Part shown: positions 17,712 through 26,412 of the stretch, piece after piece
Layout: each line of letters opens with the position of its first letter
Numbering within the stretch: the first letter of the stretch is position 1
Origin: Micavibrio sp.
GTDB lineage: Bacteria > Pseudomonadota > Alphaproteobacteria > UBA9219
NCBI GenBank assembly: GCA_020718105.1
Contig: DYDA01000021.1
Location: 1-39,527, forward strand
Length of the DNA stretch: 39,527 nucleotides
Reading direction: 5' to 3'
Translations under genes and position numbers: made by a program
Notes under the pieces: model-generated
Database searches by the model: none
The model's input: the letters and a program-made list of their open reading frames with translations, nothing else
What the model was told of the DNA's origin: nothing

Positions 17712-18310
17712 GGCGAGGCCGCTTCTTGGGGCGCGTTGGTTAGCCACAGAAATTGCGCTGTGACATGGAGGTTCAGCGCGGCCAGCGGTGAGGCATCGTT
17801 ATGAGTGATAGGTTTGATGGAGAGTTGTTGCAGATCAAGCCTGCCGCCCAGCGCGTTGAGGTGAGAGAGAAAGCCAAGGATATCGTTATCATGGGGCGCA
17901 TCGGCGTCCAGTGTTAGGGTGCTTTGCACAATGCCTTCAATGCCTGTGAAGGAACCTTCGCCCATCCACGCTTGTGCGGCAGAGAGAAGATAGTTCACGT
18001 TAAACAAACGCGCTGAAGCCGCGACGCTCTCAAGACGCTGTGACATTTGTTGGCGATCACTGGGCGCCAAGAAAGTTTCGATATCGCTGGGGCTCAGCGT
18101 GCCATCGATGGTTTTGGCTGTTTGTAGGTCTGCTTCAAATTGTACTTTTTGTTGGGCAAGGATAAAGAAGCGCTCCGCCAGTTCGTTTTGCGTAAGGCTT
18201 AGGCGAGAGTGCATGAAATGCGCGATGCGTGGCTCCATCAGCACAAGCAAAACAGCGCAGAAAAACCCTGTCATCCATGCGCGATGATAAAGCCATTGGG
18301 GACGTGTCAT
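17708..18310 (-). CDS. MshJ/PilO/GspM-like pilus assembly protein
   Basis: 200 residues: short cytoplasmic N-terminus, one transmembrane helix (MTGFFCAVLLVLMEPRIAHFM, about residues 13-33), a coiled coil (NELAERFFILAQQKVQFEADLQTAK), then a ferredoxin-like periplasmic domain ending DLQQLSIKPI...LNLHVTAQFLWLT. This is the plan of PilO, GspM and MshJ, inner-membrane partners of the PilN/GspL-type protein. It overlaps both neighbours by ATGA, so translation is coupled to the MshI-like gene upstream and the MshK-like gene downstream. Confidence 0.8.
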   Translation of the reverse strand: MTRPQWLYHRAWMTGFFCAVLLVLMEPRIAHFMHSRLSLTQNELAERFFILAQQKVQFEADLQTAKTIDGTLSPSDIETFLAPSDRQQMSQRLESVAASARLFNVNYLLSAAQAWMGEGSFTGIEGIVQSTLTLDADAPHDNDILGFLSHLNALGGRLDLQQLSIKPITHNDASPLAALNLHVTAQFLWLTNAPQEAASP

Positions 18311-19800
18311 GGCGCTTTCCTTTCGATCATGAATGTCGCTGTGGCCTTGGCTCCTTCGTTTTGGTTTTGGCTGGAAAGCGGTGCGTTGGGGGAAGGGGCG
18401 CGTGCGCTGCCCGTGACGGTGACGGCATAATCCGGCAGGCCGTCTTGTAGGGCGCGCAGCAACGCATCAATCTGAAGGCTGTTTTGATCGCGCTCAAGGC
18501 TGGTAAGTGTGGCGTTTTTTTCTTCCCCTTCTGGCTTGAGCAGCTTGATCTCAAGGATGAGGCGGTTCGGTTGCCAGTCCAGCGCGGTCGCCTTGGCGCG
18601 GCCTTGCAACAGGGGGGCTACCTCTTCCAACAGAGCGACAACATCGGGAGGCTCGTTTTGAAATAAGCGCCTGCGTTCGACGGCTTTGCGTAAGGTGGCC
18701 AGCGTTTGCGCATCATCGCCTGTCGCCGCGCTTGCTTGCGAGTCCCTAAAGCTTGTCTCAAGCCTTTGCACACTTTGGCGCGCTGCGCTTACGGCTCTTT
18801 GGCTTTTGATAAGAAGGGCGGCGTCTATACTTATCATCACAAAAAGAAGAGCTAAAACGAGGCCTGTCGTGATAAGCCCCATGCGACGGATAAGCGCCGC
18901 CTTATAAAGCATCCGCGTTTTCGGCGTCATCAACACAAGAGAGGGCCGTCGTTTTTGCGCCAGCGCAAGAAGGTGCACAAGATCGCTGTAAGGGTCTTGT
19001 TCAGGTGGCGCAAAAGGCAGGCCTAGCTTAACCGCCGCTTGGTGGGGCGTGAAGAAGAGGCGCGTGGTGACATCCATCGGTGTGACGGCCAATGATTCAT
19101 GTGTGGCGGATGGCATTACGGCGACAAGTGTTAGCGGTTCATCAGGAACTAGGCCAAAACGCGCCAGATAATCGCGCAAGGCTTTGACCTCAAGGGCGAT
19201 GGTGGAGGCGATAAGCCCCGCGCTGGCCGAAGATGGGGGCGTGGAGGTCAGGCGCGTGAAGACCAGTTGGCCATCGCGTGTGGCGATGAAACGGGTGCGC
19301 CCTGTTTTCTGTTGCGTCAGGCAAAAGGCCCAGCCCTTTGCCGCCGTAGGCTCAAGCTGCGCGGCTAGGCTTGCGCTTTCCATGGGCAGAAGGCTGACAA
19401 AACCCGATAAGGCAGGGCGCGTCTTCAGCCGCTCAAACCAAGCTGTTAGCGCGGCGTTTTCTTGGATGGCCACGAGCGTCGCGGTTTTGTTTTTTCTTTG
19501 CAAGAAGCCTTTCATTTCGGCCTGTTCAAAAGCGCTTTGCAATCGCCGCATCAAGATTTTAGTGCGATCCCAAAAGGCCAGCGATGGCAGCGTCTCTGTT
19601 TTATAAAGTTGAGCTTGTCCGTCATAAAGGATCAAGACGGGCACGCGTGGCGCAAGATTTAATTCGTGCATGATCGCACTTGTTTCGCCTTGATCGTTGT
19701 TGGCGGCAAAAACCGGATGAGCGTCTTTCAGATGCGCGGGCGGCAGCAAAAACGCGCCTTTGTCGCCGATCAAAAGAAGAAAGAGGCGTTTTGCGTTCAT
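18307..19800 (-). CDS. MshI-like PilM-PilN fusion
   Basis: 497 residues. The N-terminal 330 residues resemble the actin-like cytoplasmic domain of GspL/PilM proteins (LFLLLIGDKGAFLLPP..., GRTRFIATRDGQLVFTR). A single transmembrane helix at about 345-368 (MGLITTGLVLALLFVMISIDAALL) is followed by a coiled coil and a small periplasmic PilN-like fold ending VTGSAR...KATATFMIERK. So it joins PilM and PilN roles in one chain, as MshI or GspL do. Start MNAKRLFLLL at 19800 has GGGGA nine bases before it and lies four bases after the gspF-like stop; the longer frame to 19887 overlaps that gene too far. Confidence 0.82.
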   Translation of the reverse strand: MNAKRLFLLLIGDKGAFLLPPAHLKDAHPVFAANNDQGETSAIMHELNLAPRVPVLILYDGQAQLYKTETLPSLAFWDRTKILMRRLQSAFEQAEMKGFLQRKNKTATLVAIQENAALTAWFERLKTRPALSGFVSLLPMESASLAAQLEPTAAKGWAFCLTQQKTGRTRFIATRDGQLVFTRLTSTPPSSASAGLIASTIALEVKALRDYLARFGLVPDEPLTLVAVMPSATHESLAVTPMDVTTRLFFTPHQAAVKLGLPFAPPEQDPYSDLVHLLALAQKRRPSLVLMTPKTRMLYKAALIRRMGLITTGLVLALLFVMISIDAALLIKSQRAVSAARQSVQRLETSFRDSQASAATGDDAQTLATLRKAVERRRLFQNEPPDVVALLEEVAPLLQGRAKATALDWQPNRLILEIKLLKPEGEEKNATLTSLERDQNSLQIDALLRALQDGLPDYAVTVTGSARAPSPNAPLSSQNQNEGAKATATFMIERKAP

Positions 19801-19804
19801 GCTT

Positions 19805-21022
19805 TTACATCCCCTGTGCCAAAGGGGCGAGTGAGCCATAAACAGGCCCCAGAACGGCCAGAACGATCCACGCCAAAAGCCCGCCAACCAGAAGCGTGAG
19901 CGCAGGTTCTAACGCGCCAAGGAAGGTATCGATGGCTTCCTTCGCCTGTGCCTCGTAGCTCAACGAGATCGAGTCAAGAACGGTTTGAAGCGTTCCGCTT
20001 TTCTCGGCGATGATAAGGCGCTGCGTGATAAGGGGATCGAAAAGAAAGGCGGTTGCTTGGGATAAGGGAAGGCCTGTAAGCAATCTATCGCTGGCTTCCA
20101 AAATCTGCACCTCTAGCGCGGCGTTGCCGCTGGCCTGTGCCGCTGTTCTTAAAGCATCGGGCAGGGAAAGCCCTGCTTTGATCAGAAGGGCAAAGCTTCC
20201 CGTTAGACGCGCCAGCGCCGTTTTGTGAAACAGGGAGCCGATCACAGGAAGAGAAAGCAGAAGGCGATCCGTCGTGAGTTTAACAGCGTGATGGCGACGG
20301 CGCAAATTGATGAGGGGGAGAAGGAGGGTTAGCGTTGCAAGCGGCAACGCCCACCATAAAATGGAAAAGAGATGAGCGCTGTGAATTAAAAAGCGTGTCA
20401 TGGGCGGCAAGGTTGTGCCCAAACTTGTCAAAAAGGCGATGAGTTGCGGCACGACGAACGTCATCATAAAACCCGTCACGCTTAAGGCGAGGGCCAAAAG
20501 AAAGAGGGGATAACGCACGGCGCGGCGCAGTTGTTTTTTGATCGCTTGTTGTTCTTGAAGATGGCGGGTGAGGCGCGTGAAGGTTTGCGCAAGATCGCCG
20601 TTTTTTTCGCCAGCGTGAAGAATGGAAAGGGCGATGCCATCAAAAAAGAAAGGGAGCGATTCAAAGCTTTGCGTGATGGATGCACCTGCCAGAAATGTTT
20701 TCTCAACAGCTTCTAAATGATGGCGCAGATTAACATCGCCGGCGGCGCGAAGAACGTGGTGCAGCGCTTGCGCGAAGGGCATGCCGGTGTTGAGGAGATC
20801 GCGCAGTTGGCCGCAAAGGAGAGTGCGATCCTCTCCGCGTAGCGTGGGTTTGAGAGGATTGATCCAAAGAAAGGCCCCCCCCTCGCGCCGTTCGCGGGCG
20901 TCAATCAGCTCCATGTCTTGCCCGCGCAAAAGGACGGCCAAATCGTTTTCATTGGCAGCTGTCATAAGGCCTTTTTGCAACTGCCCCGCCGCGTTCACGG
21001 CGCGATAGGCATAGGCTGTCAT
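19805..21022 (-). CDS. MshG/GspF-type inner-membrane platform protein
   Basis: 405 residues, the usual length. Begins MTAYAYRAVNAAGQLQKGLM, the standard GspF/PilC N-terminus. Two T2SSF domains: about 68-190 and 270-395. Hydrophobic segments YPLFLLALALSVTGFMMTFVVP, LFSILWWALPLATLTLLLPL and LTLLVGGLLAWIVLAVLGPVYG cross the inner membrane. Conserved RLTGSFALLIKAGLSLPDAL and AEKSGTLQTVLDSIS are seen. The protein passes conformational change from the ATPase to the growing pilus. ATG overlaps the ATPase stop as ATGA. Confidence 0.95.
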   Translation of the reverse strand: MTAYAYRAVNAAGQLQKGLMTAANENDLAVLLRGQDMELIDARERREGGAFLWINPLKPTLRGEDRTLLCGQLRDLLNTGMPFAQALHHVLRAAGDVNLRHHLEAVEKTFLAGASITQSFESLPFFFDGIALSILHAGEKNGDLAQTFTRLTRHLQEQQAIKKQLRRAVRYPLFLLALALSVTGFMMTFVVPQLIAFLTSLGTTLPPMTRFLIHSAHLFSILWWALPLATLTLLLPLINLRRRHHAVKLTTDRLLLSLPVIGSLFHKTALARLTGSFALLIKAGLSLPDALRTAAQASGNAALEVQILEASDRLLTGLPLSQATAFLFDPLITQRLIIAEKSGTLQTVLDSISLSYEAQAKEAIDTFLGALEPALTLLVGGLLAWIVLAVLGPVYGSLAPLAQGM

Positions 21023-22761
21023 GGGCGCCCCCGTGTCAGATCAACGGCGCGACGTAGGTCGTCTATCGCGATATCGCCAGCGGCCACACGCATTAGGCCA
21101 TCTTGTTGCATCGTGAGAAAACCATCGCAGCGGGCGGCATCCAGCAGCGCGGCGCGGGGTGCCCCCGTCGCGATCAGATCATCGAGCGCGGGCGTGATGG
21201 GCAGTGCTTCGGCAATCACGGTGCGCCCCATGCGACCCGTATGACCGCACGCCTCGCAGCCATTGGCTTCGCTCAGTCGCGGTGCATCAAGGCCAAACGC
21301 GCTAAAAAGGGCGGCCTCTTCGGCGGTTGCTTCGCTTTCGCGCTTGCAATGGGGGCAAAGCGTTCGCACAAGGCGTTGGGCGATCAGTCCCGACAGATGA
21401 CCCGATAACACACGTGGGTTCAGGCCAAGATCGATAAGGCGCGGCAGCGCCCCCAGCGCATCGTTGCTGTGCAGCGTTGTATAGACTTGATGCCCCGTCA
21501 TCGCGGCGCGTAGCGCCATTTGCGCGGTTTCCGGATCGCGGATTTCACCGATCAGGATAATATCGGGATCCATGCGAAGAATGCCGCGCACGCCTGCGGC
21601 GAAATCAAGGCCTTGGTTTTCAGCAATCGAGGTCTGGCGGATAAGCTCTAATTGATATTCAACAGGCTCTTCCAACGTCGCGATATGAACGTCGGGCGTG
21701 CTGATTTTCTTCAGCATAGAATAAAGCGTCGTCGTTTTGCCGCTGCCCGTTGGCCCCGTCACCAGCGTGATGCCTTGCGGTTTTTCGGTCATGGTCTGAA
21801 GCCGCGCCAATGTCGCTGCGTGATAGCCTAACGCTTCCAACGGACGCAGGGACTTTTTGTGATCAAGCAGGCGCACAACAATGGTTTCGCCCCACACCGT
21901 CGGCATAATCGCCACGCGGCAATCGATGACGCTGCCGTCCTGTTGTTTTTGAAAACGGCCATCTTGGATGCTGCGCGTGTCAGCGATATTCATGCCCGCC
22001 ATGATTTTCAGGCGATGCGAAAGCGCAGGCCAGTGTGTCAAGTGGATGGCGCGGATTTGGTGAAGCTGCCCATCAAGGCGAAAGCGCACGCGGGCAAAGG
22101 ATTCCTCTGGCTCAAAATGAATATCGGATGCGCCCTGCCGGATCGCATCGGCCAGCAGATGATCGACAAGACGAATGACGGGATGTTCAACTTTAATGGC
22201 GGCAGGCGTTGCGGTGGATTCGATTTCCTGAAGCAGGTCATAAAGGTTATCGGCGCGTTTTGTCAGCTGATTTAAAAAAGACTCGATGGCGGTTTTTGTG
22301 ACAACGTGCAGCGCCAGCGTTGTCGCTTGCGGAAAAGCGCGTTTGATATCGTCAATCGCGACCAAATCGAATGGATCGGCCAACGCGACGGTCAGGATCC
22401 TGCCCTTTTGATCAAGGGGGAGCGCCATCGCGCTTCTGACTTGATGGGGCGAGAAACGCTCCATCAGCGTCAGATCGGGCGTAGCCGTATCCAAGGACAA
22501 AAAGGAAAGCCCCGCATGAGCCGCCAGCGCCTTGGCAAGGCCTTCTTGATCCAAAAAGCCAAGAGCAACAAGCGAGCCGCCCAGCATAAGGCTTGTTTTC
22601 TTTTGCTCGTGCAGCGCGATGTGAAGTTGATCGGGCGTGATGATGTTCTCACGCACCAGACGCTCACCAAACCGGATCGGCGCGCGTAAAGCGGGAAGGG
22701 CTTCGACTTCGTCGTCTAACCTTTCATCGTCAAGAGCATAGGATCGGGCGGTTGCTTTCAT
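21019..22761 (-). CDS. MshE/GspE/PilB-type assembly ATPase
   Basis: 580 residues, complete. N-terminal MshEN-type domains (GERLVRENIITPDQLHIALHEQ, then LGGSLVALGFLDQEGLAKAL). The C-terminal hexameric ATPase has Walker A GPTGSGKTTT (about 335), Walker B MDPDIILIGEIRDPETA, and the His-box MTGHQVYTTLHSNDA. A tetracysteine zinc site is formed by CPHC and CEAC. The MshEN region in related proteins can bind cyclic di-GMP; whether this one does cannot be told. Start ATG 22761 has GAGAAG close upstream and follows the pseudopilin stop by six bases; the ATG at 22773 is an alternative with no Shine-Dalgarno. Confidence 0.95.
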   Translation of the reverse strand: MKATARSYALDDERLDDEVEALPALRAPIRFGERLVRENIITPDQLHIALHEQKKTSLMLGGSLVALGFLDQEGLAKALAAHAGLSFLSLDTATPDLTLMERFSPHQVRSAMALPLDQKGRILTVALADPFDLVAIDDIKRAFPQATTLALHVVTKTAIESFLNQLTKRADNLYDLLQEIESTATPAAIKVEHPVIRLVDHLLADAIRQGASDIHFEPEESFARVRFRLDGQLHQIRAIHLTHWPALSHRLKIMAGMNIADTRSIQDGRFQKQQDGSVIDCRVAIMPTVWGETIVVRLLDHKKSLRPLEALGYHAATLARLQTMTEKPQGITLVTGPTGSGKTTTLYSMLKKISTPDVHIATLEEPVEYQLELIRQTSIAENQGLDFAAGVRGILRMDPDIILIGEIRDPETAQMALRAAMTGHQVYTTLHSNDALGALPRLIDLGLNPRVLSGHLSGLIAQRLVRTLCPHCKRESEATAEEAALFSAFGLDAPRLSEANGCEACGHTGRMGRTVIAEALPITPALDDLIATGAPRAALLDAARCDGFLTMQQDGLMRVAAGDIAIDDLRRAVDLTRGRP

Positions 22762-22766
22762 GCTTC

Positions 22767-23603
22767 TCACCATGTCGTTTGACAGGCGGGATTGCCAAGA
22801 GCGGTGACCAGCGCGTCGCGCCCCGCATAAACCATCACGTCATCATAGGGCGCGGTTGGATCGTTTGAAAAGGGCGCGTCAACAAACGCCAGATCGCCGT
22901 TGGCGTTGCAGCGCTCAAACCCGCCTGTGGCTGTGCAAGGCGTCAGAGCGCCTTTAAAGAGATGATCATTAAGGCCTGCGCTGACGGAGGGATCAGCCTT
23001 AAACGCGCCAAAGCCGTTCGCGCCGTGGCTAAGGAACAGGATGGAGGCTTGTTGCGTGCCGCCGCCAACGGTTGCGACAGCAATGCGATTAGAGGAGGGC
23101 AGGTTGGCTCGGCACAAACCCTTGCGGCTTTCGCCGGTCACGCAAGGGGCTGGATCGCTGGCTAAGCAAAGCGCGGTTGGCGGCACGACGCCGAAGTTGA
23201 TGGTCAGCGCAGGATCAACGCGCATCGTGATCCAACGTCCCCAACCGTCCTTGGCTATTTGCTGGGGTATGCCGAGAGAGATAAAGGGCACGATGCCCTC
23301 GGCCACAGAACAAGTGCCGCAAGATGACGTAACGGTATCGCCGCGCACGCGCCCAAAGCTCGCATCTGTTGTGGCGGCTGGCGTGGGGCAGGGTAGGCAG
23401 CCGTTGGCTTGGACAAAGGCGGTCGTCGCCCTCATTAAGGCTTGCAGATTGCTTTGCGTGGTGCTGGTTTGCATGCTTTGGCGAAAGACGGTCAAGGCGG
23501 GGAAAACGATCATGATCACAAGCCCGACAACGACCAGCACCATGCTCATCTCGGCAAGGGTGAAGGCTTTTCTATTATCAAAAAAGATTGTCCGTAAGGG
23601 CAT
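22767..23603 (-). CDS. Cys-rich type IV pseudopilin
   Basis: 278 residues. Short basic leader MPLRTIFFDNRKA, then FTLAEMSMVLVVVGLVIMIV, the prepilin helix with Glu at +5; position -1 is Ala instead of Gly, which prepilin peptidases tolerate. The body has GCLPCP after the helix, and many further Cys (SSCGTC, ALC, APC, GLC, TPC, ERC, ACQ) that could form disulfides. Long for a pilin, so a minor or tip-like subunit similar to MshO/MshP-type proteins is plausible. Open frame continues upstream to 23831 through a repeat, but the leader demands the start at 23603. Its Shine-Dalgarno, GGGGGAGGG, lies in the repeat end. Confidence 0.85.
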   Translation of the reverse strand: MPLRTIFFDNRKAFTLAEMSMVLVVVGLVIMIVFPALTVFRQSMQTSTTQSNLQALMRATTAFVQANGCLPCPTPAATTDASFGRVRGDTVTSSCGTCSVAEGIVPFISLGIPQQIAKDGWGRWITMRVDPALTINFGVVPPTALCLASDPAPCVTGESRKGLCRANLPSSNRIAVATVGGGTQQASILFLSHGANGFGAFKADPSVSAGLNDHLFKGALTPCTATGGFERCNANGDLAFVDAPFSNDPTAPYDDVMVYAGRDALVTALGNPACQTTW

Positions 23604-23608
23604 GGCTT

Positions 23609-23772
23609 TTCCCTCCCCCTTGCGGGGAGGGATAGGGAGGGGGGGGCGACGCTGAGCTGAGGCGGGGACGGTCAAAAACAAAGTCGATATTTTCTTCTTA
23701 ATCGTACTCCCCCCTCCCTTGCTCCCACTGCTATCGCAGTGGTCACTTTCCCTCCCCGCAAGGGGGAGGGAA
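23609..23772. repeat. 164-bp element with perfect 24-bp inverted ends
   Basis: The left end (23609-23632, TTCCCTCCCCCTTGCGGGGA...) and the right end (23749-23772) are exact inverted repeats of 24 bases. Inside is a smaller hairpin CCACTGC-TAT-CGCAGTGG near 23726-23743. It occupies nearly all the gap between the two pilin genes. No transposase. It resembles a non-autonomous palindromic element; its end gives the ribosome binding site of the pseudopilin gene. Confidence 0.85.
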
Positions 23773-23815
23773 GGGATTGCTTTTATGGTTTTGCGAAGGA
23801 ATCGCTTCATTGATC

Positions 23816-24472
23816 TTATATCCTTACGCACATCGTATAGGTGTTGTCGTCGCTGTAGGTCGCTGTGGGCGCGTTCGCGCTGCTGCCCGTGGCGTTGGTG
23901 TAGGGCGTGGATTGAATCGCGCCTGCGTTGCTTGTGCCATCGTCCAGCCGCGCATCGATGGCTTGCGCTGCGCCCGCCGTGACTTTATCCATGCATAAAA
24001 CGGTGGTGGTGAACACGCCGCCGAATGCGCCGTTTTGAAAACCAAACACGCCGCCGAAAGGATTAGGCGGTTGAATGGCCGTCGTGCCGCTTGTGACTTG
24101 GTTCTTCACAAGTCCTGCTGCGCGAAGATGCGCCCAAACGTGAAGGCTCTCGCTGGCTGTTCCTGTTGTGCTTGTTGTGTCAAACGAGCTGGCCGTGCCG
24201 ATCTTGCCATCGTTGTTGCCGTTCGTGCTTTGCGTCATGGAGGGAAAGCGCGTTGTCGCGCTGGGGTCGTCTCCTGGCATCGTGCCATAGTTTTGGGTAT
24301 AAGTTTGCAGTTGCCCTTGATAGGCTTGAATGCCGTTGATCGCGTTCGTGATGCGGGCGTTTTGGATGATTTGCTGTCCCGTCAAAACGCCGCCGATAAT
24401 AAGGCCGATGATGACCAAAACGATGGACAGTTCAACAAGCGTAAAACCAGATTGCGTCGTTTTGTTTTTCAT
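23816..24472 (-). CDS. type IV prepilin, major-pilin type
   Basis: 218 residues. Leader MKNKTTQSG is cut before FTLVELSIVLVIIGLIIGGV, a textbook prepilin site with Gly at -1 and Glu at +5. After the N-terminal helix (to about NAINGIQAYQGQLQTYTQNYG) come Asp/Gly-containing loops (MPGDDPSATTRF, NGNNDGKIG) and a Ser/Thr/Gly/Ala-rich globular domain. Two Cys (VLCMDK and TMCVRI at the extreme C-terminus) may form the usual D-region disulfide. It lies 13 bases after the secretin stop with GGAG before the ATG. Likely the abundant subunit, since the repeat downstream may separate it from the assembly genes. Confidence 0.92.
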   Translation of the reverse strand: MKNKTTQSGFTLVELSIVLVIIGLIIGGVLTGQQIIQNARITNAINGIQAYQGQLQTYTQNYGTMPGDDPSATTRFPSMTQSTNGNNDGKIGTASSFDTTSTTGTASESLHVWAHLRAAGLVKNQVTSGTTAIQPPNPFGGVFGFQNGAFGGVFTTTVLCMDKVTAGAAQAIDARLDDGTSNAGAIQSTPYTNATGSSANAPTATYSDDNTYTMCVRI

Positions 24473-24485
24473 TTTCTATCTCCGT

Positions 24486-26339
24486 CTAGCGCTGGGGTAG
24501 GGGAAGAGGGCGGGGGTCGCTGTTGTACTTTTTATAAAGAGCCGTATCGGCTTTATCGGGCGTGGCGTTGTTTAAAATAGTGGCGCGAAGCAGGATCACC
24601 AGCTCGCTGGTTGTACCTTGGTTATCGCGTGATTTGGCAAGGTTGCCGACGATGGGCAGCGCATCAAACGGTGGAATGCCTTGATCCGAGTTTTCCGAGC
24701 TGTCTTGCATCAATCCGCCCATCACCGCGACTTCGCCCGATTGCAGTTGCAGAACGGAGTCCATCTCGCGCACCGCCAGAACGGGGATTTGCGATTGAAT
24801 GGGGTTGGTCACGCCCGCGTTCGCAGCGTTCAGCCCTATCGAAGGATCGTTTACGCGATCAATAACGCGCGAGATCGTGGGGCGCAGCGTCATCGTCACG
24901 CGGTTCGTATCGTTGTTGATGGCGGGTTGCACCGTCATGACAAGCCCGACGGGAACGGTGCGTGGCGTGCTGGAAAACACGGGCGTTCCCGATACGACAA
25001 CGCCCGCCGCGTTGGTGGTGGTGGGAAACTGCGCCGATGTCAGAAAGTATACTTCGTTGCGGGCGACTTTTAACACGGCGGTCTGATTGTTCATGACCGT
25101 CAGGCGCGGCGAGGAGAGAACGCGCGTCGTGCCGAACGTGCGGACAAGGTTGAGAATGCCGTTAAAGTCCTTGGTATCAAGGGACGCTGTAAAAAGACCC
25201 GATGAGGCGGCCGTCATCGCCGCGCCCACGCCCGGCGCGCCAAAGTTGGCGGCAAGGCCCGTTGCGCCTTTAAAAAGGGTTGACCAATTCACACCGCTTT
25301 GAAACTCATCGGATAGCTCAACCTCAACGATACGCGCCTCGATCAAAACTTGTGAGGAAGCTTTGTGATCAAGGCGCGTTAAGAACGTGGCGACGGCCTC
25401 TTGCTGGCGGCTGTTGCCAAAGACGGTGATCAATCCTGCTTGACGATCGATGCTGTAATTGGACTCTGGTTTTGCATCGCCTGCGCGTCCTGTCGTCAGC
25501 GGCTTATTCTTGATGGCGGTGGCAAGAACCTGTGGCAGCGATTTTTCAACTTCGCTCCAGAAATCAGCGTCTGAGCTTCCGGCAATTTTCGAGGTGGAGT
25601 TGTTGTCGCTTCCGCTTTTGCCGCTACCATTGCCGCTGCTATTATTGCTGCCGCTGTTGCTGTTGCCCGCCACGTCAACGTCAAAAACATTGGTGGCGAT
25701 GGTCACTTCGCTGGTCGTCTTGCGCGAAAGGCTGAGGTGATCAAGGGCATAGGTTTGCTGATACGGCTCATCCATTTCAATGCGGATAAAATCGCCATCG
25801 GCTTTGTAACGCAGCCCCGCAAGGTCGCAAATGCGGCGCAAAACGGTGTCAAAGGGCTGGTCATGCGCGGTAAAAATAATGCGGCCCTCAATGCGCGGAT
25901 CAATCTCTAGGTTCACTTCGCCCTCGCGGCCAAGCTCAATTAAAATGTCGCGCAAGGGAACGGAATCCGAAATCGTCACGCTGACTTTTTTATCCGGCAA
26001 GTCGGGGCTGTACAGGCTTTCAGGAAAAAGAGCTTCGGGCAGCGCAGGAATGGGTGGCGGCGCGTCTAGCGATAAAGCAGGCAGGGACAACAAAGCCTCT
26101 TCTAAATCGGGAAGAGGCGGCTGTTCTTCAGGGGCGTTTTTTTCTTTTTTCTTGGGCTCGCCGCGATGGCGCAAGGCCAGATAATCCTCACGATCCATAT
26201 TGCCAGCAGGATCAATTTTGTCAGGAGGAAAAGTATTGGTGCAAGAGACTAAAAAGAGACACAGGCTCAAAACAGTCAAAGGCGTCTTCAACAAAGCACT
26301 CACGCGTAACCGTTCCCGTTTCTTTTTCAACAAAAGCAT
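24486..26339 (-). CDS. MshL/PilQ/GspD-type outer-membrane secretin
   Basis: 617 residues. Lipoprotein signal with lipobox LVSC near residue 33. A proline-rich linker is followed by an N0/STN-like domain (VSVTISDSVPLRDILIELGREGEVNLEI) and a secretin N1-type domain broken by a Gly/Ser/Asn-rich insertion (about 225-255). The C-terminal secretin channel (about 330-595) has VPVGLVMTVQPAIN and the closing signature GEVAVMGGLMQDS...GIPPFDALPIVGNLAKS. It forms the outer-membrane pore for the pilus. Start at 26339 lacks an obvious Shine-Dalgarno; a GTG 12 codons later is possible. First gene of the minus-strand pilus operon. Confidence 0.93.
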   Translation of the reverse strand: MLLLKKKRERLRVSALLKTPLTVLSLCLFLVSCTNTFPPDKIDPAGNMDREDYLALRHRGEPKKKEKNAPEEQPPLPDLEEALLSLPALSLDAPPPIPALPEALFPESLYSPDLPDKKVSVTISDSVPLRDILIELGREGEVNLEIDPRIEGRIIFTAHDQPFDTVLRRICDLAGLRYKADGDFIRIEMDEPYQQTYALDHLSLSRKTTSEVTIATNVFDVDVAGNSNSGSNNSSGNGSGKSGSDNNSTSKIAGSSDADFWSEVEKSLPQVLATAIKNKPLTTGRAGDAKPESNYSIDRQAGLITVFGNSRQQEAVATFLTRLDHKASSQVLIEARIVEVELSDEFQSGVNWSTLFKGATGLAANFGAPGVGAAMTAASSGLFTASLDTKDFNGILNLVRTFGTTRVLSSPRLTVMNNQTAVLKVARNEVYFLTSAQFPTTTNAAGVVVSGTPVFSSTPRTVPVGLVMTVQPAINNDTNRVTMTLRPTISRVIDRVNDPSIGLNAANAGVTNPIQSQIPVLAVREMDSVLQLQSGEVAVMGGLMQDSSENSDQGIPPFDALPIVGNLAKSRDNQGTTSELVILLRATILNNATPDKADTALYKKYNSDPRPLPLPQR

Positions 26340-26385
26340 TGTCTATTACATGCGGATGAACGAAACTGGACGGAATAGGGGCGTA

Positions 26386-26391
26386 TGTCAA
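26386..26391 (-). promoter_or_regulatory. TTGACA, possible -35 element of the pilus operon
   Basis: A perfect TTGACA on the minus strand, about 50 bases before the secretin start. No good -10 hexamer follows at 16-18 bases, so a promoter here is uncertain. Confidence 0.25.
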
Positions 26392-26412
26392 AACATTAAC
26401 GCTCGCAGGGGT

